Positions 26,701 to 33,297 of a stretch of 64,000 nucleotides of DNA are shown one piece after another (positions within the stretch are counted from its first letter, which is position 1; each line of letters opens with the position of its first letter). This DNA comes from a virus, in the IMG/VR virus record IMGVR_UViG_3300042387_000438, positions 1 to 64,000 of that record. One strand, written 5' to 3'. A model generated the notes under the pieces. The model ran no database searches. It was given only the letters and a program-made list of their open reading frames with translations, and had not been told where the DNA came from. The translations under genes and the position numbers were made by a program.

Positions 26701-27413
26701 TTGATAGTTGGCATACCATGCTCATCTTTATCAATATTTTTTACAACTACTCTTTTGTTCTTAAACTTGCCCATCAAAAGAGTATCACCTACATTCACAT
26801 CTAAGTTAATATCTTCAGAAAGTTTTGCTAATTTTAGAGTAATAAATTTGAAAACAGTTGCATCAAATTTTGGATATGCTTTTAAGAATCCCTCTTTCTT
26901 TTCGTCATCAGTTCCTTTACTTAACCAATTACGAACATCAGTTCCACTTATAGGATTTGATTGAGCAGGTGAAGCATAAACGTATCCCTTATCCAAATAT
27001 CCCATCTCTACCTTACCTTTATATGGAGTAAAATAATTTCCACCCAAACGTTGTTCATCTTTCTCACCAACTACAACTATTAAACCAGTCTTAGCTGCAT
27101 CGTATGAACTTACAATTTCCGTAGGTTGATATGGATTTTTAACCTGAACTATTTTGTTTGATGGGATACCAAACATTTTAGTCATTATGGTTTTTTTCTC
27201 TCTGAAATCAAATGGAGATTTTTGGTTATCGGTTTTATTGGATGTTGCTATGTAAACATCATCTTTTCCGAATTTTGATACAAGTTGTTTGTATGTGGCG
27301 AAGTGCCCCTTATGAAAAGGTTGAAATCTACCAGAATAGACAACTATTACGTTTTCCATTTCGGCAGATTCCCCTAATATGCTTTCTACTAAAAAGTTAG
27401 ATAATTCACTCAT
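23799..27413 (-). CDS. 1204-residue fusion: cytidylyltransferase-like domain plus ATP-dependent-ligase-like domain
   Basis: MSELSNFLVESILGE at the start resembles a capsid targeting sequence. VIVVYSGRFQPFHKGHFATYKQLV (HxGH, His34-His37) with GTDVRNWLSKG about residue 155 marks a nucleotidyltransferase of the NMN/pantetheine-phosphate adenylyltransferase superfamily. A long, partly disordered middle (about 200-800) follows. From 805 GGAYGHMHHPFD leads to EKTDGQALAISW with Lys848 in KxDG, FMNLEVIYP near 928, EGIVF at 1175 and YKLTG at 1186, the order of motifs I, III, IV and V of covalent nucleotidyltransferases (DNA/RNA ligases). The C-terminal family recurs in environmental T4-like phages. 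Either a virion-delivered repair enzyme or a head-cluster housekeeping protein; substrates are not predictable. Confidence 0.7.
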   Translation of the reverse strand: MSELSNFLVESILGESAEMENVIVVYSGRFQPFHKGHFATYKQLVSKFGKDDVYIATSNKTDNQKSPFDFREKKTIMTKMFGIPSNKIVQVKNPYQPTEIVSSYDAAKTGLIVVVGEKDEQRLGGNYFTPYKGKVEMGYLDKGYVYASPAQSNPISGTDVRNWLSKGTDDEKKEGFLKAYPKFDATVFKFITLKLAKLSEDINLDVNVGDTLLMGKFKNKRVVVKNIDKDEHGMPTINGKKATTFRIPPKSNLFNESSNFGMAGAEPGEPNPNYVADGQARILDKGKPEGWFRQGGYTQIDKPKGDWMRGKGRKKESESTFRKVTYSLKNYKESELNPAQDPYHTEDWVETEPKKKIKKPKRFWEDTEMDVKISLISEEELNEIAEDYITALDEMGLGGGAGVGLSLPGGYINGAPKADDVAKVSKKLKNKGMSGYEEVDEETILEYSGNGAFYNDGNATSGTMWNADWDDYNNAEYYLDNLEGWCFYHEDPSEYEKKKSVDQKLPTDDQNDGKTDKYNRILKYNFPKPEDLTEMAKSDLDQVEKYADQQLSPEDIELGKETDHFFQRLNDPRNGKQISAAELTGFFKRLAKNKKKFLDFVKQYKEFVVKDKRTNINIPFMTVANKLIAKTIMRKDDFKSSTPVYVSEQSLSEITKGIYGKKIKINGEIIELQVELVGADNKTNEFITKIVHIDKKYQNKYPIGSTLKVPARIFRLPGGGWYKVKNKAFEAITSKNHKADGTADHNFTQHHKSSSYTPDYGYPAELDTIDFDDDREIEPGHQTDTKDKQNKGYEPVKKVNESKDLIIEGGAYGHMHHPFDIEMNLTFSDLKNIVKKALTGDLDVAREKTDGQALAISWVNGRLVAARNKSHLKNKGEGAMTIGQVADKFAGRGGLTDAYNFAMSDLSKAIGSLSEPQRKKVFNDGSSFMNLEVIYPTSVNVIPYNQPLLVFHGTFDYDIDGNISGENQQSARILAGMIKQVNASVQSKYTIQGPPMQKLPKSENLTKLQSKYMSMISKLQSEFGLSDSDGVADYHQAWWSNFVDKNAKGLDAQEKIGLVKRWAFGDKGFRIATIQNPKLRSWADNTEKKDQAKIAKDNLMKFEEIFLGVGADVLSFMESVLTANPTEATKQMVARLHKTVDDVRKLGDPKKLDKLKLELQRLQALGGFEKIVPNEGIVFVYNGNTYKLTGAFAPLNQILGLFYE

Positions 27414-27440
27414 TAAATATAGTATTACTCTTTATACTAT

Positions 27441-27448
27441 ATAAATAT
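27441..27448 (-). promoter_or_regulatory. Late-type promoter box of the 1204-residue gene
   Basis: Minus strand CTATATTTATATAG; the core ends 27 bases before the ATG. Confidence 0.6.
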
Positions 27449-27459
27449 AGAATAAATTT

Positions 27460-27822
27460 TTATTGATTAGCTTGTTGAGATTGTTGCTCAGCTAATTGCT
27501 TACGAGTTGGTGCACCTGGTTGATATTGAACAGTACCATCTTGGATATTAATTCTACCTTGTGGATATTTTTCATCAATTTGCTCTCCAATTTCGTTTAA
27601 TTGTTGTTGATACATTTTATAATCATCATTAGCTTTTTCTAAAAACTCATCCATACGAAGTGATTCTTCTTGAATTTGTTGTTTTCTAAGATATATTGAA
27701 CCAAACTCATTAATTAATATAGAAGATTTTTGGTTTAATTCTTGAATTTGTTTAATTACATCTTCATCCAATTTTGCAGTTGCAATCTCTACGTTTTGTA
27801 TTTGTGGAACATTTAATGCCAT
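27460..27822 (-). CDS. Small coiled-coil protein, paralogue A
   Basis: 120 residues. Almost continuous heptads (ATAKLDEDVIKQIQELNQKSSILINEFG...LRKQQIQEESLRMDEFLEKANDDYKMYQQQLNEIGEQID) end in EKYPQGRINIQDGTVQYQ and a Gln-rich tail. The 94-residue gene on the other side of the glycosyltransferase pair has the same layout and ending. No known domain. It carries a strong late-type box and follows the heptosyltransferase gene. Possibly an assembly factor or small virion protein; function unknown. Confidence 0.6.
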   Translation of the reverse strand: MALNVPQIQNVEIATAKLDEDVIKQIQELNQKSSILINEFGSIYLRKQQIQEESLRMDEFLEKANDDYKMYQQQLNEIGEQIDEKYPQGRINIQDGTVQYQPGAPTRKQLAEQQSQQANQ

Positions 27823-27848
27823 AATATTATTGTTTTGTTTGTTTATAT

Positions 27849-27856
27849 ATAAATAT
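27849..27856 (-). promoter_or_regulatory. Late-type promoter box of coiled-coil gene A
   Basis: Minus strand TATATTTATATATAAAC; core ends 26 bases before the ATG. Nearly the same 17 bases precede coiled-coil gene B. Confidence 0.65.
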
Positions 27857-27871
27857 ATTGTTTTTTAATTT

Positions 27872-29020
27872 TTATAAGAATTTTTCTAATTCTTTTATTA
27901 CCGATTGTGGTGTTATTGATTTGGTACACTCAAATTGTCTATCCGTACCTTTGTGGTCAGGACACCAATTCCAATCACCAGCATCTAATCTATACCGATT
28001 GAAACATCCACTACACTTTCCTTCAGGTGCACCAATTCTTACACAATCTTGCATTTCTGCCCAATCATATGAGAATCCACTCACCAATACCGTTGGAGTA
28101 TTAACTGCCCAACTTAACCAACTCAACCCACTACCAATTCCTATAAATGCTTTTGATTTTCTAAGTTCATCAATTACATCACTCAAAGGACCGTTTGGAT
28201 GTTTAACAATTCCCGTTGGTAATTTATTCCCCATATAATCATCTCCTTCTTTTGATATTAGTTTGACTGTGTATCCTTTTGAGTTTAACCAATCAACTAC
28301 ATACTGCCAGCCATCTTTGTTATTCCAAAATTTAGGTTGAGCCGTACCAAATACACCAATAGTAATTTGTTTTAATTCTGAATTTATTTCAATTGGATTG
28401 TGTTTTATTTTAGGTCTAACCTCCACATAATCTAATCCTAAAATATCCGAACACATTTTTTGCAATGGTTGTTTTCTAAAATCATTTGGGTTTTTTTGTA
28501 AGTTTGGTTCGTTATTATCATTGTAAAATAAACCAACCGAATACATTGCATAAAGGTTTTCAGCTGCTTCACCGGGATTAATAAATTCTAATTCAGGGTA
28601 TTCATCTACAAATAAATCATTCATAAAAGTAGATGTTACAACTTTACAATTATGTTTTTTACGGAACTCATCTACATATGGAAACCAAGCCATTGTATCA
28701 CCCAATGCTTTTGAATCCAATGGGATGTAAACTCTCTTATCAGTTGCATCATATAAATGTTCATACCAAAGTTTTCCATTTTGATAAATTTGTATTTTCC
28801 ATTCTACAAAATATTCTTTAGTACACCGTGTCCAACAATTATTTCCAATATCAGATGCAAATATACGTTTACCACTCCTATTATCTATAAAATCAACGGT
28901 GTACTCTGCTTTGTAAGGTCCTTTTATTTCTACAAATGCACCTTTAACAAAATTAACCGATACGCTGTTTTTTACTTCGGTTATATTATTTATATTTCTT
29001 TTTAAATTTTCGTATATCAT
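27872..29020 (-). CDS. TibC/BAHT-like O-heptosyltransferase (GT9-type)
   Basis: 382 residues from the ATG of MIYENLKRN, which overlaps the previous stop as ATGA; a TTG three codons earlier is less likely. RVYIPLDSKALGDTMAWFPYVDEFRKKHNCKVV is the diagnostic segment of bacterial autotransporter heptosyltransferases. The Rossmann half contains ITIGVFGTAQPKFWNN and AFIGIGSGLSWLSWAVNTPTVLVSG. Near the C-terminus four cysteines (CSGC, WCPDH, FECTKS; spacing 2, 13, 11) match the iron-finger of the family. Known members transfer heptose to Ser/Thr of repetitive surface adhesins. Here a phage virion protein is a likely acceptor. Whether the sugar is heptose is not readable. Confidence 0.85.
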   Translation of the reverse strand: MIYENLKRNINNITEVKNSVSVNFVKGAFVEIKGPYKAEYTVDFIDNRSGKRIFASDIGNNCWTRCTKEYFVEWKIQIYQNGKLWYEHLYDATDKRVYIPLDSKALGDTMAWFPYVDEFRKKHNCKVVTSTFMNDLFVDEYPELEFINPGEAAENLYAMYSVGLFYNDNNEPNLQKNPNDFRKQPLQKMCSDILGLDYVEVRPKIKHNPIEINSELKQITIGVFGTAQPKFWNNKDGWQYVVDWLNSKGYTVKLISKEGDDYMGNKLPTGIVKHPNGPLSDVIDELRKSKAFIGIGSGLSWLSWAVNTPTVLVSGFSYDWAEMQDCVRIGAPEGKCSGCFNRYRLDAGDWNWCPDHKGTDRQFECTKSITPQSVIKELEKFL

Positions 29021-31197
29021 ACGTTCCAAGTTTTAATTGTTTGGTCTAATAATGAGAATCCCTCCGTCTGATTACTATACATTTTGTTTGTAGTATATCT
29101 TTTCATTGGATATTTAGCAAATACGTGATTATACCATAAATCACCAACATCCCATTCACAATCTGCTATCCTATCTTTCCACCATTGTTTATCTTTGTTT
29201 CTAACCAAATAAGCATGTGCAAGGTCTTGGTTATGTGCGGTTTGTGAAAATAATTCATCTACCTTTTCTTTTGAACGAGATGGGTTATTTGCCAATCCAA
29301 TATAGTACACATCGTCTCTTTCCGAAATGAAACACGCTTTGTGAACTATATCTACAAACTCTTCCAAACCGGTGTAAATGAACGCATCTGCTTCGAATAT
29401 AAGAGTGTAATCGTATTTATCATCCAAGCTATCAACTGCGTTCTTATGTGCTAAATAACACCCATAATGTCCACCAGTTATCCAACCCAATCCAGCGCCA
29501 GGCCATAACTCACCCGGCTTATTATCTTTACTTATATGTTCGGGTCTCCTACAATGTTCGGTAGGTGGAATATCTTTATACACTTCAGTTACACTTTGAG
29601 TGTAATCAATTCCATATTTTTGTAATTGTTTTATGGAAGCAATACTAATATATTCTCTTGCGTTAAATGGAGATGTTAATAAATGTTTGATTTGAATTCT
29701 AGGTTTCTTTCGTAAGAATGCCCTATAATACGTTTTATCAAATTGCCCATAAAAGAAATCGTTTGCAGCATTGGTTACACCATCGGTTATTGTATAATCA
29801 TCACCACTAATAATACCACCCGGTTTTACTTTTTTATACCAAGTTTTTAAATCAGTTGTAACATCTTCGTAAGTATGCCCGGCATCAATCATTATATAAT
29901 CAATACTATTATTCTTAAATTGATTTGCTGCATTTACGGAATTATCTTTTATAATATCAAATAACCCATAGTTGTTTGATAATAATGTGTTATCAATAAA
30001 TTCAGGAAATAAATCTCCATTATAATGTTGAACCACTGGGTTATGCCAAGGTTCCGATTCAGTTCCTTTAAACGTATCAACAGTTGTAAAGTGAATACGT
30101 TTACCAGACTCTTTTATTTTCTGAATCATATAATTGGTAGATTTGCCCTTCCACACACCAACTTCTACAAATTCACACCCATCATATCCAGCTTGAACTA
30201 TATCTTTATACATATGATTATAGTAGAACCACCCTTCTATTTCACCAAAATCAGGTTTTAATTGTTCTAATATAATTTTTTTAGTTGCAGGTACATCCCC
30301 ATCAATATAAGTTACCAATGGATTATTATCATAGGTATCCAAATAAGTATGTAACCTTCTAAAGATACATGGTAGTTTATATGATAGTGCTTCTTTAATT
30401 GATAATGGATTCAATTCCCAAAGTGTTGAGAAATAAAAGAAATCAGCTGCTGCGTAAAACTTATCAGCATCATTTCGTTCCCCCCACACTACACAATTAG
30501 ATGGTTTATCATCCATCAAAGGTTTCCAATAATCCTCAAAGTTTCCAGCTTGGTTTCCTACAAAGTGAAATTTTATTTTATATTTTTCCAACAATCTAGC
30601 TACCTCAAATATTTCAGCTTGGTTTTTGCCGGGAGCAAACAATCCTACATTAAGAACGTGCTTCCAATCTTTTTCAAATCCTAATACCTCCTTTGCTTTA
30701 TCTTTATCGTATTTAATATCCTCAATTGGATATTCCCACAACATAGTATCAACACCCAAATGTTCAAACTTTCTTCTACTCCATTCAGATACTAACACAT
30801 ATCTATCGGGTTGGTAAATAATTGCATCGGGGTCTGTAAATGAGCCGTGTGTTGTTGCTATAATAAAATACTTACGATTATCATCCCATATTTTATCCAA
30901 TATATCGTAATCTAAATCGTGTTGTGGTATTTCCTGAAAATGAATAATATCAGGTTCAAAATCATCTATAACTTTTAGTATATCCGATTTATCCTCATAT
31001 AAAGTGTGTACGGGAACTAATGCTTTGATTTTGTTTTTTTGAACCACAAATGCATCACCCCCACTATTTCTAACTTCAACTACCTTTATTTGGTAATCTT
31101 TGTAGAAATGTTCAACTTGCTTTAATAGATATTGTGGTTGTCCTCCAGTAGATAAGTGAGGAGCAACGTATAACAATTTTTTACGTGTATTATTCAT
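29017..31197 (-). CDS. Trifunctional fusion: GT-B glycosyltransferase, SAM methyltransferase, GT25-like glycosyltransferase
   Basis: 726 residues in three parts. Residues 1-315: GT-B fold of the GT4 kind (LLYVAPHLSTGGQPQYLLKQV, VLNVGLFAPGKNQ, FYFSTLWELNPLSIKEALSYKLPCIF). About 320-480: class I methyltransferase with EVGVWKGKS at 345, DYIMIDAGHTYEDV at 433 and VKPGGIISGDDY. About 500-726: GT25-like domain with GAGLGWITGGHYGCYLAHK and LIFEADAF (acidic metal-binding motif) at 599-606. It probably builds and methylates a glycan on a phage or host surface component. The downstream heptosyltransferase overlaps its stop codon, implying joint synthesis. Confidence 0.85.
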   Translation of the reverse strand: MNNTRKKLLYVAPHLSTGGQPQYLLKQVEHFYKDYQIKVVEVRNSGGDAFVVQKNKIKALVPVHTLYEDKSDILKVIDDFEPDIIHFQEIPQHDLDYDILDKIWDDNRKYFIIATTHGSFTDPDAIIYQPDRYVLVSEWSRRKFEHLGVDTMLWEYPIEDIKYDKDKAKEVLGFEKDWKHVLNVGLFAPGKNQAEIFEVARLLEKYKIKFHFVGNQAGNFEDYWKPLMDDKPSNCVVWGERNDADKFYAAADFFYFSTLWELNPLSIKEALSYKLPCIFRRLHTYLDTYDNNPLVTYIDGDVPATKKIILEQLKPDFGEIEGWFYYNHMYKDIVQAGYDGCEFVEVGVWKGKSTNYMIQKIKESGKRIHFTTVDTFKGTESEPWHNPVVQHYNGDLFPEFIDNTLLSNNYGLFDIIKDNSVNAANQFKNNSIDYIMIDAGHTYEDVTTDLKTWYKKVKPGGIISGDDYTITDGVTNAANDFFYGQFDKTYYRAFLRKKPRIQIKHLLTSPFNAREYISIASIKQLQKYGIDYTQSVTEVYKDIPPTEHCRRPEHISKDNKPGELWPGAGLGWITGGHYGCYLAHKNAVDSLDDKYDYTLIFEADAFIYTGLEEFVDIVHKACFISERDDVYYIGLANNPSRSKEKVDELFSQTAHNQDLAHAYLVRNKDKQWWKDRIADCEWDVGDLWYNHVFAKYPMKRYTTNKMYSNQTEGFSLLDQTIKTWNV

Positions 31198-31202
31198 TAT
31201 AA

Positions 31203-31210
31203 CAAATATA
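31203..31210 (-). promoter_or_regulatory. Possible host-type -7 element before the trifunctional gene
   Basis: TATATTTG on the minus strand, but only 5 bases before the ATG, so a transcript from it would be almost leaderless; no convincing TTTG lies 19-21 bases upstream. Confidence 0.3.
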
Positions 31211-31237
31211 CGAAACTTTTTTGGTATTTCCTAATTT

Positions 31238-31522
31238 TTATTCAGCTTCTTCGTAAGTGATTGTACCATTAATTAAATCAATCTCTCCTTTTGGATATGC
31301 CTTTTCCATTACATACAATACCTCATTTAATTCTTCATTTTTTTCATCAAATTGAGTTTCTAAATTTTCCAATGAGAATTTAAAGTTTTTCAATTGAGTT
31401 TCAGCATCTCTTATTTGCAAATGCGCTTGTCCAATTGTTACAACTAAATTATTTATTTCGTCTTGCAGATTTCTTAATTTATTATAAGTTTCTTCTGCTA
31501 ATTGTTCACTACGTTGTGCCAT
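31238..31522 (-). CDS. Small coiled-coil protein, paralogue B
   Basis: 94 residues: a single long coiled coil (LAEETYNKLRNLQDEINNLVVTIGQAHLQIRDAETQLKNFKFSLENLETQFDEKNEELNEVL) ending KAYPKGEIDLINGTITYEE. The ending corresponds position by position to EKYPQGRINIQDGTVQYQ of the 120-residue gene. Function unknown; the pair brackets the two large glycosylation genes and each member has its own strong late-type box. Confidence 0.6.
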   Translation of the reverse strand: MAQRSEQLAEETYNKLRNLQDEINNLVVTIGQAHLQIRDAETQLKNFKFSLENLETQFDEKNEELNEVLYVMEKAYPKGEIDLINGTITYEEAE

Positions 31523-31545
31523 AATTTTATTCTATATGTTTATAT

Positions 31546-31553
31546 ATAAATAT
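31546..31553 (-). promoter_or_regulatory. Late-type promoter box of coiled-coil gene B
   Basis: Minus strand TATATTTATATATAAAC with the core 23 bases before the ATG. Confidence 0.65.
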
Positions 31554-31584
31554 ATGTTTTTTTATTTATCAAAACGATTATTTA

Positions 31585-32544
31585 TTATTTTTTTGTTAAT
31601 ACTGATTTTTTAGAAGTTCTACATATTTCTTTCCAATAATAATAAGATGCATAATTTTTATCAATAATTATGTTTTCATTATATGGTAGTTTATTTATAT
31701 AGTCTGCTTTGTAAAACATACCTGATGTTGAGTTTGTTACACCTGCGTTATGCATGATGTTCATTTTATAATAATCATCTATACCAGACGTAGCCCAACT
31801 AAAATCAAAGTTAGGATGACATACTGTCTCATATCCCAATCTCCAACCTCCCCATAATACAGCCCACATATCTGCACACCATATTTGTAAAGGGTGGTGT
31901 GTAGGGTCTTTCTTTACTTTTTCATTACATTGTTCGGTAATTTCTTTGAATAGCATTTCTGAATCCGATTCTACTCTATTCCAATAATCATAATCAACAC
32001 CTTTCATTAGATATTGTGCACCAATTGCGTTTAGTTCATTACCTTCAATAAGTGTTTCAGGCAATTCCATTAACTCACACATCTTTTGTATTACATCATC
32101 ACCTTTAGATTTGATATAAGAGTGTGATATGTACCATCTAGTATCCGAACCATACCATTTATCATCATTTATCATCTCATCCGTTATCCATTCCTTTATA
32201 TTTTTGGTAAATATAATATCGCAATCGTGGTAAAATATGGTATCATCTTTAAGATAAGGATGCGCTTTCCAATGTTGCTTTAAAATATTAGGACGGATTG
32301 ATGAAATGTAATGATGAGTTTCTCTAGTATCCCTATAAAAAAAGAATCTAGCTTCATAATTGTTAGATAGTTTACTCCATTCTTCAGGTAGTTCATCATT
32401 TTGTTGCCAGCATACAATATCAATATTATTTAAATTGATACCCATCTGCATAAAATTGTTTAACATTACTTCAACCTGCCAAATGTAATAAGTAATAGCA
32501 GGTTGAGCGCATATATAACGTAGTTTTTTAGTAGTGTTTACCAT
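31585..32544 (-). CDS. GT-A-like glycosyltransferase
   Basis: 319 residues. LRYICAQPAITYYIWQVEVMLNNFMQMGINLNNIDIVCW is a Rossmann-like start typical of GT-A enzymes, TIFYHDCDIIF (HDCD at 106-109) is the metal/nucleotide-sugar DxD motif, and a conserved aromatic stretch follows (WCADMWAVLWGGWRLGYETVCHPNFDFSWAT). A nearby His/Asn pair (IMHNAGV) could be catalytic. Sugar and acceptor unknown. It is 62 bases from the small coiled-coil gene and belongs to the glycosylation island. Confidence 0.7.
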   Translation of the reverse strand: MVNTTKKLRYICAQPAITYYIWQVEVMLNNFMQMGINLNNIDIVCWQQNDELPEEWSKLSNNYEARFFFYRDTRETHHYISSIRPNILKQHWKAHPYLKDDTIFYHDCDIIFTKNIKEWITDEMINDDKWYGSDTRWYISHSYIKSKGDDVIQKMCELMELPETLIEGNELNAIGAQYLMKGVDYDYWNRVESDSEMLFKEITEQCNEKVKKDPTHHPLQIWCADMWAVLWGGWRLGYETVCHPNFDFSWATSGIDDYYKMNIMHNAGVTNSTSGMFYKADYINKLPYNENIIIDKNYASYYYWKEICRTSKKSVLTKK

Positions 32545-32550
32545 AATATA

Positions 32551-33297
32551 TTAACAACTACAACCATTTATTGTGCCAAATATTTCAACTTTACCAAATA
32601 TTGAACCTATTGTACCGGTTGATACATAACAATTACCAGCACCACTATATAAATGGTCACCAGATGATATAGTGCCTGTATAATAATAATCTACATTGGT
32701 TTCACCACACAAAATCAATCCACTATATATGGGTGCTGCGGTTGTTGTAGTTGTTGTAGTTGTTGTAGTTACTGTTATTGGTCCTTCAAATATATACATA
32801 CCAGTTGATTCTTCATAGCAACTACCATCACATAATGAACTAAAGTTACAATTTAGATATCGTTTATCATAAAATCTTCGATATCCTGTTGGAAATCCTG
32901 CAAAGATTCTTACATTAGTAATTGTGTCAGGATAATAACCACCACCAACATCTTGTACATCGTTTAAAAGGAATTTTATTCCAAAATCAACATCGTAACC
33001 TAAACTTATTGGATTTCCAAATTGGTCTAACAATGTTATAGTAAAATCGGTATAAAAATCTCCAGCATAGCAACCAGCTTCAGCACCAGTAGATAGACTA
33101 CTGCTATATGATGTATATACAGGTGTTATACTTAATCCATAAAATTCAGAAAATTGTAAATCGTTAGTTCCACTTGTATTATAAGAAACACTATAAGCAG
33201 TACCAGCAGTTGCCAAATTAATTTGAGTACCAGATGCTATTCCTCTATCGGTGTTCATATTATCCATTGAAATTTGTCCTGATGCTGGTAGTGCCAT
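32551..33297 (-). CDS. Small virion protein with poly-Thr linker
   Basis: 248 residues. MALPASGQISMDNMNTDRG is the usual start of small phage tail-associated proteins. The middle is Gly/Tyr rich with several Cys. A run of ten Thr (VTTTTTTTTTTAAP) separates a C-terminal beta domain that ends NGCSC. Cys residues are unusually frequent (CYAGD, LNCNFSSLCDGSCYEE, GAGNCYV, NGCSC), suggesting disulphides outside the cell or metal binding. Its ATG shares one base with the stop of the 2056-residue fibre gene (TAATG), so it is likely a fibre partner or tip protein. Confidence 0.6.
   Translation of the reverse strand: MALPASGQISMDNMNTDRGIASGTQINLATAGTAYSVSYNTSGTNDLQFSEFYGLSITPVYTSYSSSLSTGAEAGCYAGDFYTDFTITLLDQFGNPISLGYDVDFGIKFLLNDVQDVGGGYYPDTITNVRIFAGFPTGYRRFYDKRYLNCNFSSLCDGSCYEESTGMYIFEGPITVTTTTTTTTTTAAPIYSGLILCGETNVDYYYTGTISSGDHLYSGAGNCYVSTGTIGSIFGKVEIFGTINGCSC
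32741..32771. repeat. GTTGTTGTA microsatellite encoding poly-Thr
   Basis: About 3.5 copies of a 9-base unit within the coding sequence. Length variation in steps of three bases would change linker length without breaking the frame. Confidence 0.85.

Noticed and set aside
29017-29029. TTG start of the heptosyltransferase giving a 13-base overlap, or a frameshifted single protein with the upstream fusion.
   Set aside because: An ATG at 29020 gives the ATGA overlap used elsewhere in this genome, and both products have complete domains.
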